Program-made: the position numbers and the translations under genes
DNA from: Clostridia bacterium
Lineage (GTDB): Bacteria > Bacillota > Clostridia > Oscillospirales > Acutalibacteraceae
Length of the DNA: 55,694 nucleotides
Reading direction: 5' to 3'
NCBI GenBank assembly: GCA_017537365.1
Contig: JAFYKZ010000008.1
Location: forward strand, 1 to 55,694
Shown: one piece after another, positions 15,942-23,992 of the stretch
How positions within the stretch are numbered: position 1 is the first letter of the stretch
Layout: the number at the start of each line of letters is the position of its first letter
The notes under the pieces: model-generated
Database searches by the model: none
What the model was told of the DNA's origin: nothing
The model's input: the letters and a program-made list of their open reading frames with translations, nothing else

Positions 15942-17936
15942 TTATATTTTCTTCAAAACAATCGCAGTTCTTGAAGGCAGATAGCATTTAAAACCATACC
16001 AATCAATAGGTGTTTTAAAGGTTTCGTATACTGTATCTAAATCTATTCTCGAAAAACCTCCAAACCTTTCCTCATCAGACGATAAAACAACCTTATATTC
16101 ACCCTCAAATTCAACCGGAACAAAATATCCCTCAAAAGATTTCTCAGGGTGGAAATTAAAGGCAAAAACAAAATCTCCCTTGGTATAAATAATAATCTTA
16201 TCATCCTGATGAAGCCAACGGTTAACCGGATTTTCGCTTAATAAATCATTATCCTTTAAAAGACTAACCATAGCCTTATCAAACTCATTTAAGCCTTTGT
16301 ATCTTAGATAATCCTTATCAGCCAAACTCCACTGTCTTCTGCAATAATGATAACTCCAACCGTTACCCTCGCGCGGAAAATCTATCCACTCAGGATGACC
16401 GAATTCGTTGCCCATAAAATTCAGATAACCCTCGCCTGCGCAAGAGGCCGTTATAAGTCTTATCATTTTATGGAGAGCTATGCCTCGGTCTATAACAGCG
16501 CTTTGGCTTTCCTTGTTCATCGCAGTATACATTTCGGCATCGCAAAGACGGAACATTATAGTTTTATCTCCAACTAATGCCTGATCGTGCGACTCGCAGT
16601 ATCCAATAGCCTTCTCCGCTTCGCGACGGGATATGAGTTCATACCAAAGTTTTGCCATATCCCAATTTTCATCAGTATATTCTTTAATAAGCTTTATCCA
16701 TAAATCAGGAAGCCCCATTGAAAGCCTGTAATCAAACCCGATACCGCCGTCTTTAAGCGGAACGCACATACCGGGCATTCCCGACATATCCTCCGCAATA
16801 GTTAAAGCATTCGGGTTAATCTCGTGAATAAGCTCGTTTGCAAGCTGCAAATATGTAACCGCCTCGGTATCGGTGTTCATTGAGAAATACATACTATAAT
16901 CGGTGAAAGCCGAGCCTAAACCGTGGTCGTGATAAAGCATTGAGGTTACACCGTCAAAACGGAAACCATCGAAATGAAATGTCTCCATCCAATATTTAAG
17001 ATTTGATAATAAGAAATGCAAAACCTCGTTTTTGCCATAATTAAATAGCTTTGTTCCCCAAGCAGAATGGTCTCCCTTTGAGCCGATATGGAAAAACTGA
17101 TAAACAGTTCCGTCAAACTCGTTTAAGCCCTCGTTTGTGTTGCTAACCGCATGAGAATGAACAACATCCAAAAGCACCGCAATCCCCATACTATGCGCGG
17201 TATTTATAAGCTCTTTTAAATTATAAGAATCACCGTATCTAGAAGAAGCAGCAAAAAAGTTCGAAACCTGATAACCAAAAGAGCCGTAATAAGGGTGCTC
17301 CATAATTGCCATAATTTGAATGGTGTTATAGCCGAGCTCTTTTATTCTAGGTAGCACATTTTGAGTAAACTGCTTATAGCTTCCTACCGAGCCCTCCTCC
17401 TGAGCCATACCGATATGGCACTCATATATAAAAGGTGTTTCTTGGCGTTTAAAGTTTTTATCAGTCCAATTAAAAGGACGGTTTTCTTCTATTTCGGCGC
17501 ACCAAAGATATGTATTTTCGTCCTGCACAACGCGGGTTGCATATAACGGAATACGGCGAAGAATCTGCCCGTTATGTTTAACAATAGCTTGAACCTTTTG
17601 TCCGCTTTTAAGGGTGTTCTTTCCTTTGATAAAAACCTCAAAAACCCCGTTTTCAAGCCTTTCCATAGGATTAGCATATATATCCCAGTTATTAAAATCG
17701 CCTGTTAGATACATTTCCTCAGCCGCCGGAGCCCATTCTCTGTAAACCCAGCCGGTTCTGGTTTGATGAAAACCAAAATACTTATGTCCCTCTGCAAACT
17801 TAGAAAGACTTCTGCCGTTTCCTAAAAGCTCTCGCCTTTTGTTTGAATAAAGATTTATTCTAAGATCTAAGTCAGACTTATAGGGTTCTAAATACGGATC
17901 TATTTTAGTCATATTATTTTCAAGCTTTGTTGCCAT
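15942..17936 (-). CDS. glgB: 1,4-alpha-glucan branching enzyme, eukaryotic-like type
   Basis: A 664-aa GH13 protein. An N-terminal CBM48 domain (YREWAPAAEEMYLTGDFNNW) is followed by the catalytic barrel: DVVHSHAV, GFRFDGVTSM with nucleophile D328, TIAEDMSGMPG with acid/base E382, and ESHDQALVGDKT. Wording such as LYHDHGLG and EDMSGMPG is closer to the eukaryotic GBE1-like subgroup than to E. coli GlgB. It adds 1,6 branches to glycogen. The ATG at 17936 is used because AAGAGGTG lies just upstream; an in-frame GTG at 17945 lies within that site. No glgC, glgA or glgP adjoins it; malQ is 6 kb away. Confidence 0.93.
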   Translation of the reverse strand: MATKLENNMTKIDPYLEPYKSDLDLRINLYSNKRRELLGNGRSLSKFAEGHKYFGFHQTRTGWVYREWAPAAEEMYLTGDFNNWDIYANPMERLENGVFEVFIKGKNTLKSGQKVQAIVKHNGQILRRIPLYATRVVQDENTYLWCAEIEENRPFNWTDKNFKRQETPFIYECHIGMAQEEGSVGSYKQFTQNVLPRIKELGYNTIQIMAIMEHPYYGSFGYQVSNFFAASSRYGDSYNLKELINTAHSMGIAVLLDVVHSHAVSNTNEGLNEFDGTVYQFFHIGSKGDHSAWGTKLFNYGKNEVLHFLLSNLKYWMETFHFDGFRFDGVTSMLYHDHGLGSAFTDYSMYFSMNTDTEAVTYLQLANELIHEINPNALTIAEDMSGMPGMCVPLKDGGIGFDYRLSMGLPDLWIKLIKEYTDENWDMAKLWYELISRREAEKAIGYCESHDQALVGDKTIMFRLCDAEMYTAMNKESQSAVIDRGIALHKMIRLITASCAGEGYLNFMGNEFGHPEWIDFPREGNGWSYHYCRRQWSLADKDYLRYKGLNEFDKAMVSLLKDNDLLSENPVNRWLHQDDKIIIYTKGDFVFAFNFHPEKSFEGYFVPVEFEGEYKVVLSSDEERFGGFSRIDLDTVYETFKTPIDWYGFKCYLPSRTAIVLKKI

Positions 17937-17956
17937 AGTATTCACCTCTTATTATG

Positions 17957-17985
17957 AGTATACCACACCTATCTTTTATTGGCAA
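17957..17985 (-). promoter_or_regulatory. Promoter of glgB
   Basis: On the minus strand, TTGCCA (17985-17980), 17-nt spacer, TATACT (17962-17957). Confidence 0.75.
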
Positions 17986-18036
17986 GAATTAAGAAATCAA
18001 AAACGCACAAATTGGATATTTCACCATAAAGACTAA

Positions 18037-18067
18037 AAAAGCCCTATGCAAATCGCATAGAGCTTTT
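18037..18067 (-). terminator. Rho-independent terminator of the Asp23 gene
   Basis: AAAAGCCCTATGC / GCATAGAGCTTTT stem read on the minus strand, followed by a T run. Confidence 0.85.
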
Positions 18068-18082
18068 AATCTCTTATTAAGA

Positions 18083-18436
18083 TTAATCTTCTTTGTTAGC
18101 AACACCGAATTTAATATCGGCAACAACAACATTAATCTGAGTAACCGCAGTTCCTGCCATTGTTTGAACGCGGTCTTTTATATTTTCCTGAACCTTTTCG
18201 GCAACTTCCTTAACATGAGCAGACTCATCAACAGTTATATAAACCTTAATTTTAACTGCACCGTTAACCTCTTCAATCTTAACTCCCTTGAAAGCCTTTT
18301 GAGATTTAACAGCACCTCTAAGGTCATAAGCTTTTTTAGAAAGACCTATAACACCCTCAACCTCTTTTGCTGCGATTTCAGCCATCTTTTCGATAACTTC
18401 GGTATTTATTGAAAGCTCGGTTCTGATTTTATCCAT
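18083..18436 (-). CDS. Asp23/Gls24-family envelope protein (YqhY-like)
   Basis: A 117-aa single-domain Asp23 protein (INTEVIEKMAEIAAKEVEGV at the start, then VKIEEVNGAVKIKVYI and VQENIKDRVQTMAG). Members are cytoplasmic or membrane-associated proteins linked to alkaline or envelope stress and, for YqhY, to balancing fatty acid synthesis. In many Firmicutes yqhY lies just after spoIIIAH, as here, so the gene order is conserved. It has its own promoter and terminator. The ribosome binding site GGAGGATTA is clear. Confidence 0.9.
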   Translation of the reverse strand: MDKIRTELSINTEVIEKMAEIAAKEVEGVIGLSKKAYDLRGAVKSQKAFKGVKIEEVNGAVKIKVYITVDESAHVKEVAEKVQENIKDRVQTMAGTAVTQINVVVADIKFGVANKED

Positions 18437-18478
18437 AATTAATCCTCCGTTGTGCTAATTTAAAACTTTATATGTATT

Positions 18479-18506
18479 ATTATACCACATTTTTCAAATA
18501 ACACAA
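18479..18506 (-). promoter_or_regulatory. Promoter of the Asp23 gene
   Basis: On the minus strand, TTGTGT (18506-18501), 16-nt spacer, TATAAT (18484-18479), in the gap after spoIIIAH. This lets the Asp23 gene be read apart from the sporulation operon. Confidence 0.6.
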
Positions 18507-18515
18507 CTATTATTT

Positions 18516-19052
18516 TTAGGCTATTGGAATTATTTTAATCTTATCAAGTGAAACGCCCGATTGTTCGGTTGCAATTTCTTGAATTTGCATAGTTTGAGCA
18601 GAAGTTAATCCTTGTGATTTAACCACTATACTAACACCGCTATCCGAAATAACTGCCAAAGCATTCTCAAAGCCTTTTGCTTTAAGCAAGGTTTCAATAT
18701 TGCTCTCTGCTTCTATTCTTTTTGCAATAAGCTCAATTTTTTGCAAGGCGGTCTTTTTATCGGCATCGGTTAATTTATCGGTATCAAGCAGTTCTTCAAC
18801 CGTTTCCACCGCTTCCTCGCGAGCTTTTTTTCTGTCATTAGCAGATTTAGAGAAATAATCCTCTTTGGTTTCAGTTTTTGCCGCAGTTTGCACCGCGTCT
18901 TTATCTTCTGTTTTGCTAACATACGAGGTCTCACCTAAATACTTTGTTCCCGATGGCAAAAACTTAGCGTTAAGCCAAATAGCACCACCTAATGCTATCA
19001 GCATAACCGCCACCGTTATTTGTCCCTTAGTTAAAACCTTTCCCTTTTTCAT
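18516..19052 (-). CDS. spoIIIAH: Stage III sporulation protein AH
   Basis: A 178-aa protein with one N-terminal membrane segment (about 12-27), an acidic, Lys/Glu-rich, coiled-coil-prone linker, and a C-terminal EscJ/YscJ-type ring-building domain (ESNIETLLKAKGFENALAVI and SGVSIVVKSQGL). In sporulation it forms a mother-cell ring that docks to forespore SpoIIQ across the septum. The ATG at 19052 follows GGGAGG; a longer frame would need a TTG lying before that site. It overlaps the end of spoIIIAG by 4 nt. It is last in the operon, before the Asp23 gene. Confidence 0.93.
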   Translation of the reverse strand: MKKGKVLTKGQITVAVMLIALGGAIWLNAKFLPSGTKYLGETSYVSKTEDKDAVQTAAKTETKEDYFSKSANDRKKAREEAVETVEELLDTDKLTDADKKTALQKIELIAKRIEAESNIETLLKAKGFENALAVISDSGVSIVVKSQGLTSAQTMQIQEIATEQSGVSLDKIKIIPIA

Positions 19053-19597
19053 CTTATTTTCCTCCCGCAAATATAAACTCTTTTTTCGGTTATATCAAAT
19101 GCCGAAGTTACGGCATTTTTTATTTTTTCGTTTAAAATCTCATCATCACCGCCCTCGCATACTATCGCAACCCCTCTGATTTCGGGCATTTTCTCGGTAA
19201 TAAGCAAAGCTTCCTCTCCGCCGTCTGCCGTTTTAACCGTTATAAACCCCTCTTTAACCGAGGAATCAAAGCTCTCAGAAACACTGTCCGTTTTTTCGGC
19301 TTCGTTTGTTTCCTTAATATCGGCATAACTATATTTAATAGAACTTTCGAGGGTTACTATCGCCTCAACCTTTCGGCTTCCTGTTATATCAGCAACCATA
19401 GAACAAATATCCTTTTGAAGCTCTGAGCGGTATTCGGTTAAATAAATATCGGTTTTAGAATTTGCCTCTGTTTTCTTTTTAGATTCCCCCGTAAAAAAAG
19501 AGGAAATAAAAATCAGTATAATCCCCGATATGCCTAATATTATCAGAATTTTGGGCGATTTAAGGTAAGCTATGTAATCTTTTAATTTGCTATTCAT
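19049..19597 (-). CDS. spoIIIAG: Stage III sporulation protein AG
   Basis: A 182-aa protein with a cytoplasmic N-terminus, one membrane segment (about 17-34), a variable Ser/Glu-rich loop (about 95-115) and a ring-building domain (MPEIRGVAIVCEGGDDE, then AVTSAFDITEKRVYICGRK). SpoIIIAG forms a large multimeric ring of the feeding-tube channel between mother cell and forespore. It overlaps its neighbours on both sides by a few bases, consistent with tight translational coupling in the spoIIIA operon. Confidence 0.93.
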   Translation of the reverse strand: MNSKLKDYIAYLKSPKILIILGISGIILIFISSFFTGESKKKTEANSKTDIYLTEYRSELQKDICSMVADITGSRKVEAIVTLESSIKYSYADIKETNEAEKTDSVSESFDSSVKEGFITVKTADGGEEALLITEKMPEIRGVAIVCEGGDDEILNEKIKNAVTSAFDITEKRVYICGRKIR

Positions 19598-20021
19598 TTA
19601 TAACTATAACCTCGTAATTTTTTGCCGCCTCGCCCAAAGCAGATAGTATTTTTTCTTTTTCAGAGGAGGAATAAACCTCTATTCTATTAATTACTATGCT
19701 GTTATTCGAGTCGGTAGTAGTAAAAATTTTAATTTCTTTAAAATCTATGCCTGCGCTTTGCAGTGCATAGGAATAAACATATCTTGCGGCTTCTATTTGA
19801 AGCGGTGCGCTATCGGAAGCTTCAATTTCTAATTGAGGCAGTTTAAACTCGGTATTTTTAGCAGTTATTCCTGCCGAAGCTATTAGCGAGAGTATAAATA
19901 CAAGCGACAGTATATACTGTACCGATTTCGAAAGTGCGCCTTTTGGAACGAGCATAAAAAGAACTCCTATAAATATACTCGAAACACAAAAAGCGGTTAT
20001 AATTTGCGAAAAAATCTTCAT
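19590..20021 (-). CDS. spoIIIAF: Stage III sporulation protein AF
   Basis: A 143-aa protein. Two closely spaced N-terminal membrane segments (about 5-25 and 33-52) are followed by a soluble domain with a ring-building fold (QIEAARYVYSYALQSAGIDF, IVINRIEVYSS). It is one of the inner-membrane parts of the SpoIIIA-SpoIIQ complex. Length and position between AE and AG match the standard operon. The assignment rests partly on gene order because SpoIIIAF sequences are variable. Confidence 0.9.
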   Translation of the reverse strand: MKIFSQIITAFCVSSIFIGVLFMLVPKGALSKSVQYILSLVFILSLIASAGITAKNTEFKLPQLEIEASDSAPLQIEAARYVYSYALQSAGIDFKEIKIFTTTDSNNSIVINRIEVYSSSEKEKILSALGEAAKNYEVIVINE

Positions 20022-21139
20022 TTTGCCACCGTTAAAACTACTCCTAATGAAATTATAAACATAGCAGATGTCAATAGTATCAGTCCAGTTATCACTGCGA
20101 TTACGGTATCAGCAGAGCGAATGAGCTTAGATACCGAATCGAGCGAAAACATATCACTCACAAAGCCTGAGAAAATCAAAACCAACCGCCAGATAAGAAG
20201 CTCGGCTAAAAGGGGTAAAAATATAGCGCAAATTGCAACTATTCCGTAAACTCCAACGGTTGATTTTAAAATACCCACCGAAGCGGTAACCGTGTTCAAA
20301 GCCTCTGCCAAAGCAGTTCCCGCAACCGGCACCGCCGAGCCTAATATAAATTTTGCGGTTTTAAGACTCAAACTATCCGCCGAGGCATTAACCGCCGTTT
20401 GTATTCCTAAAATCCCAACGAAAACACAGGTTAAGGTGCCCATTATCCAAAAAGCAAGCTTTTTAATTCCGTCTGCTATTTTGGATTTTTCGAGTAGCGG
20501 CGAGGCGGCGCCAGCAACCGAAATAGCGGTAAATCCGCTAAGCAAGGGAACCACCGCAAAATTCGAGATAAAATTGACTGCCTCGCAAGCAAAAAGCATT
20601 AAACTGCTCATAGAAGCTGAGGTTATAACCGCTCCGCCCGATATAAGTATCGCCGCAAAAACAGGTATGAAAGAGGTCATAAAAACCGTAACACCCTGCA
20701 TCGCATTCACCGCCGATTCTATAACCGAAAAAATCGGAAAAGAAATAACCCCTGCCGCCGATAAAGTAACTGCATATTTAACCGCAATCTGAACATTACC
20801 GCCGATTTCGGTATTGCTTAAAGCCGCGCTTATTAAAATAACACTAAGTATCCCCGCGGCAGAAATTAAAGGCTTTTTGCCGCCCGACTTTAAAAAAGAC
20901 CAAATATGCAAAAAAACATTTTCTGCCGTTAAAGAATTCACCCATTCAGGATTTTCTGGGCTTATACCCTCGCTATTTAAAAAATCCTTCGCAAAATCAG
21001 GCAGATTGTTTTCTAATTCGTCCGCACCGATATTTTCAGCCTGAGAGTTTAAAAAATCCTCAGTATTAACACCCTCGGCGGTGCATTTTACGGAAAAAAC
21101 AATACTTAAAATAAAAATTAACAATAATATTCTTTTCAT
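20018..21139 (-). CDS. spoIIIAE: Stage III sporulation protein AE
   Basis: A 373-aa polytopic membrane protein with a cleavable-looking signal peptide (KRILLLIFILSIVFSVKCTA), an exported N-terminal region (about 25-95) and eight or so membrane segments containing MQGVTVFMTSFIPVFAAIL and GSAVPVAGTALAEALNTV. It is the largest integral membrane component of the feeding-tube channel. Ala-rich segments make the complementary strand open for long stretches; those antisense frames are shadows. It overlaps spoIIIAF and spoIIIAD by 4 nt each. Confidence 0.95.
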   Translation of the reverse strand: MKRILLLIFILSIVFSVKCTAEGVNTEDFLNSQAENIGADELENNLPDFAKDFLNSEGISPENPEWVNSLTAENVFLHIWSFLKSGGKKPLISAAGILSVILISAALSNTEIGGNVQIAVKYAVTLSAAGVISFPIFSVIESAVNAMQGVTVFMTSFIPVFAAILISGGAVITSASMSSLMLFACEAVNFISNFAVVPLLSGFTAISVAGAASPLLEKSKIADGIKKLAFWIMGTLTCVFVGILGIQTAVNASADSLSLKTAKFILGSAVPVAGTALAEALNTVTASVGILKSTVGVYGIVAICAIFLPLLAELLIWRLVLIFSGFVSDMFSLDSVSKLIRSADTVIAVITGLILLTSAMFIISLGVVLTVAK

Positions 21140-21525
21140 TTAACAAAACCTATCGCCGTTTCAAGCAATGAAAATACAAGTGGCAAGGATAAAATAAAAA
21201 TTGCGCATTTGCCCGCAAGCTCAGCGCAGTTTGCAAGCATCGTTTGTCCTGAATCGCGGCAAGCATCGGCAGCAAAAGCAGTAACATACCCGATACCAAC
21301 CGCTTTCAAAGCCACCTTAAAATACTCGGTGTTTATGCTATGCTCAGAAAGCTTATCTATAATCTGAGATATCGGCAAAGCTATATTTTTCAAAAGCAAA
21401 ACCGCGATACAAACCACCGCCGCCACCGCGGTAAAAATACTGTATTCGGGCTTCGGCTTTAATATTATGCAAATGATAGCGGCAATAAGACAGACTGCCA
21501 AAATTTTAAAAAGGTCTGCCGTCAT
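21136..21525 (-). CDS. spoIIIAD: Stage III sporulation protein AD
   Basis: A 129-aa protein with about four hydrophobic segments. It ends with a region typical of SpoIIIAD (KVALKAVGIGYVTAFAADAC, then DSGQTMLANCAELAGKCAIF). With SpoIIIAC it is a membrane component of the mother-cell channel complex. Four-base overlaps with AC upstream and AE downstream keep the operon stoichiometry coupled. Confidence 0.94.
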   Translation of the reverse strand: MTADLFKILAVCLIAAIICIILKPKPEYSIFTAVAAVVCIAVLLLKNIALPISQIIDKLSEHSINTEYFKVALKAVGIGYVTAFAADACRDSGQTMLANCAELAGKCAIFILSLPLVFSLLETAIGFVK

Positions 21526-21716
21526 AACCCGAAGAGACTTTTAACGGTTGTAAAAAGGTCGGCAACCGCATTAACAACCATCAAAAGCACAACCACCAAA
21601 CCCGCCAAGGTTGTTAACATTGCCTGTTCCTCTCTGCCCGAACGAATAAGCACCTGATTTAAAACGGTAACAATAATACCTATCGCGGCAATCTTAAATA
21701 TGAAATTAACATCCAA
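21522..21716 (-). CDS. spoIIIAC: Stage III sporulation protein AC
   Basis: A 64-aa protein with two membrane segments (about 5-25 and 34-57) and a short loop carrying IRSGREEQAML, the conserved SpoIIIAC signature. This is the usual length for the family. It lies between AB and AD in the standard order. It is a small integral membrane part of the spoIIIA channel expressed in the mother cell. Confidence 0.93.
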   Translation of the reverse strand: MDVNFIFKIAAIGIIVTVLNQVLIRSGREEQAMLTTLAGLVVVLLMVVNAVADLFTTVKSLFGL

Positions 21717-21725
21717 TTTTATCCC

Positions 21726-22181
21726 CTACCATAAAAATATACAAATAAATATCCCTGCCATTACACCTAAACTGCGATACAATTTAGATTGCTCTTTATA
21801 CTGTTTTTCCGCCGATATAGCTTCGTTTTCAAAAAGACTGCTATAAAGCTTAGTTCTATCATATTCGCCTTTTATATCGAGTTTGCCAAATTCTTTAAAA
21901 AAATCCTCAGATAACTCCTTGTCTTTTTTATCAAGACCTTTAATATCGGCTATAATTTTCCCATTTTCTATGTAAACATCTCCGTTTTTAAAGCTTTGGG
22001 GCAAAATTACCTTTGTTTCGCCCCGTTCTCTTAAAATCCGCTCGGACAAAACATTCAAAGAATTATGATAATAATGAAGTCCCTCTGCCCTCTGCTTTAA
22101 ATTAAAGGATTTTAAAAACCCAAACGCTATGCAAGCAGAAAAAATTAAAAGCATACCCGCCAATTTAAACAGCCAATTCAA
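21726..22181 (-). CDS. spoIIIAB: Stage III sporulation protein AB
   Basis: A 151-aa protein with hydrophobic segments at both ends (about 5-25 and 134-150) and a soluble helical middle (LNVLSERILRERGETKVIL, LDIKGEYDRTKLYSSLFE). That layout resembles type II secretion GspF domains and is typical of SpoIIIAB. It overlaps the end of spoIIIAA by 17 nt. The region from the KGEYDRT helix to the C-terminal membrane segment is the best preserved part. Confidence 0.9.
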   Translation of the reverse strand: MNWLFKLAGMLLIFSACIAFGFLKSFNLKQRAEGLHYYHNSLNVLSERILRERGETKVILPQSFKNGDVYIENGKIIADIKGLDKKDKELSEDFFKEFGKLDIKGEYDRTKLYSSLFENEAISAEKQYKEQSKLYRSLGVMAGIFICIFLW

Positions 22182-23094
22182 AATTTAACTCCTTTGCAGT
22201 TAAAAATGTTATATCACCGCCATGAAGCGAGGGTAATATCGCGATATGATTTATCGCGCCACTTTTTAAAAGTTCCTTAACAACGGGACGAACCGTCAGC
22301 TCTGATATATTTCCTATATGAGCGGTTGTATAAATATCAACTCCCGAATTAAAGCTTTGTCGCACGGCATCAAGCTCGGAGGTGTTTCCTATTTCGTCAA
22401 AAGCCACTATATCGGGAAACATTGTTCTTACCGCAATTTCAACCCCGTTTGCCTTATCCTCGGTATATAAAACATCAGTGTTAACTCCTAGATTATAAGC
22501 ATCCTCGCGGTTTACTCCGCTAATCTCGCCGCGACTATCTATAACCGCAATCCTCATATTTTTACCCAAGGCGCCGTTTGAAACCTGTCTTATTAAATCG
22601 CGAAGTATGGTTGTTTTTCCGCTTCCGGGTGGTCCCGCAATCAAAATACCGCCAAAAAGCTTTTTATTTATTATATCGTTAGCTGCACCCTTAATTTGCC
22701 TTGCTACACGAATATTAATTGAGGTTATATTTTTCATACATCCGTTATCCAAAAGTGTTCCAAAAACACCTGCTCGGTTTCCGTTTTTCATCATAACATA
22801 GCCTGATTTAAGCTCGTTTTCGTGAGCATAAACCGAATTTTCGCAGATATTGTTAAAACATTTCTTTATATCTTTTTCTGAAACTGTATATAAATTTTCT
22901 GCCATACCGAAAGCTACTGTGCCATCAGTTTTAACAAAAACCGTTTCACCTTCAACCGTAAGGCATAACGGCAAACCTTTTCTTAATCTTATCTCCTCTG
23001 CATTGCTTTTAACTATGGGAGAAAGTTTATCCAAAACATAAGCCAGTTCATCAGAAAAAGCATATAATGCCGATTCAAAACCCTGATTTTTCAA
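22165..23094 (-). CDS. spoIIIAA: Stage III sporulation protein AA (ATPase)
   Basis: A 309-aa GspE-like ATPase: Walker A in LIAGPPGSGKTTILRDL, Walker B in DIVAFDEIG, and TTAHIGNISELTVRP near the end. It is thought to energise the SpoIIIA channel from the mother-cell side. I choose the TTG at 23094 as start because AGGGAGGTG lies five bases upstream; a longer frame from 23127 lacks such a site. It is the first gene of the eight-gene operon. A CATAAAAT sequence on the minus strand (23117-23124) could be part of a sigma-E -10 element, but no matching -35 is clear. Confidence 0.95.
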   Translation of the reverse strand: MKNQGFESALYAFSDELAYVLDKLSPIVKSNAEEIRLRKGLPLCLTVEGETVFVKTDGTVAFGMAENLYTVSEKDIKKCFNNICENSVYAHENELKSGYVMMKNGNRAGVFGTLLDNGCMKNITSINIRVARQIKGAANDIINKKLFGGILIAGPPGSGKTTILRDLIRQVSNGALGKNMRIAVIDSRGEISGVNREDAYNLGVNTDVLYTEDKANGVEIAVRTMFPDIVAFDEIGNTSELDAVRQSFNSGVDIYTTAHIGNISELTVRPVVKELLKSGAINHIAILPSLHGGDITFLTAKELNFELAV

Positions 23095-23203
23095 GTTTGC
23101 ACCTCCCTTTTTTAAAATTTTATGCAACGGTTGTCCTAACTAGAACATTTTTTACATTATTTAACCTGCTTTGCGGAAAGATATTTAAAAAAGGAGATGT
23201 TTT

Positions 23204-23569
23204 ATGAAACTTTTAAATAAAAAAAACGCCCTTATAGCAGGCGGCGGTGTTTTCACAGGTATAGTAAACAGTATTTTAGGTGCGGGCGGCGGTATGCTCG
23301 CAGTGCCTTTGTTAAAGCTTTTAGGTCTAGACACCAAAGCTTCTCATTCAAATGCGGTTGCGGTTATTTTGCCTATAAGCATTTTATCTGCATACTTTTA
23401 TTTAAAGGCAGGCTATGTTACCTTAAAGGATAGTTTTATTTATATCCCAACTGGACTATTAGGCGCTATTGCAGGCACTTTTTTGCTTAGAAAAATTTCT
23501 TCGGTATGGTTAAACCGAATTTTTGGTGCATTTATGATTTATGCAGGCATTCGCCTGCTACTAAAATGA
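23204..23569 (+). CDS. TauE/SafE-type transporter, N-terminal half
   Basis: A 121-aa membrane protein with about four membrane segments. It carries the first TauE/SafE repeat: GVFTGIVNSILGAGGGMLAV, then LGLDTKASHSNAVAVILPIS. Full-length members of the family have two such repeats and about 240-270 aa; this one stops after the first. Its TGA overlaps the ATG of the next gene, which encodes the second repeat, so the two chains probably pair. Sulfite or small anion export is the family's usual role, but the substrate here is unknown. The ribosome binding site is AAGGAG. Confidence 0.85.
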   Translation: MKLLNKKNALIAGGGVFTGIVNSILGAGGGMLAVPLLKLLGLDTKASHSNAVAVILPISILSAYFYLKAGYVTLKDSFIYIPTGLLGAIAGTFLLRKISSVWLNRIFGAFMIYAGIRLLLK

Positions 23570-23952
23570 AAATCTTTGCCCTTTTAGCAGGGCTTTTTTC
23601 AGGTGTTCTCGGCTCTATGGGTTTAGGCGGCGGAACAGTTTTGGTTATTTACCTAAGCCTTATTAAAGATACCGAGCAATTAAAAGCGCAAGGAATAAAC
23701 CTTTTATTTTTTATACCTATTGCGGTTTTTTCGGTTATAATCTATTCTATAAAAAAACAAATCAAATGGAAGCTATGCTTAAAGCTTGCCTTTTTCGGTC
23801 TAATTGGTGCTTTTATAGGAAAGCTTTTATCCGAACATTTAGGGGGAGAGATAACCGCTAAAATTTTTGGGGTTCTTTTAATTTTAATAGGACTTAGCGA
23901 AATATTTATGAAACCAAAAGAAAAAAATATTGCAAAAACCCAAAAAAACTGA
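23566..23952 (+). CDS. TauE/SafE-type transporter, C-terminal half
   Basis: A 128-aa membrane protein with the second TauE/SafE repeat (LLAGLFSGVLGSMGLGGGTV, then QLKAQGINLLFFIPIAV). It begins at an ATG overlapping the previous stop (ATGA), so translation is coupled. The two half-length proteins together have the length of one usual transporter. The last 22 nt of this gene contain the -35 box of the lexA promoter. Substrate unknown. Confidence 0.85.
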   Translation: MKIFALLAGLFSGVLGSMGLGGGTVLVIYLSLIKDTEQLKAQGINLLFFIPIAVFSVIIYSIKKQIKWKLCLKLAFFGLIGAFIGKLLSEHLGGEITAKIFGVLLILIGLSEIFMKPKEKNIAKTQKN

Positions 23953-23958
23953 TATACT
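23930..23958 (+). promoter_or_regulatory. lexA promoter
   Basis: TTGCAA (23930-23935), 17-nt spacer, TATACT (23953-23958); the -35 overlaps the 3' end of the TauE half gene. Confidence 0.75.
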
Positions 23959-23960
23959 AA

Positions 23961-23980
23961 AAACGAATAAATGTTCGTTT
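23961..23980 (+). promoter_or_regulatory. LexA operator (SOS box)
   Basis: CGAATAAATGTTCG (23964-23977) matches the Gram-positive SOS box CGAAC-N4-GTTCG at nine of ten positions. The palindrome extends to AAACGAA/TTCGTTT (23961-23980). It lies just past the -10 of the lexA promoter, so LexA should repress its own gene. Confidence 0.85.
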
Positions 23981-23992
23981 GGAGGGATATTT

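Noticed and set aside
20292-20792. Open frames on the plus strand across spoIIIAE (166 aa and smaller)
   Set aside because: They mirror the Ala/Ser-rich membrane segments of SpoIIIAE, lack ribosome binding sites and show no family signature.
23117-23124. Sigma-E promoter of the spoIIIA operon
   Set aside because: CATAAAAT on the minus strand fits a sigma-E -10, but I see no acceptable -35 at the right distance, so it is not listed as a feature.
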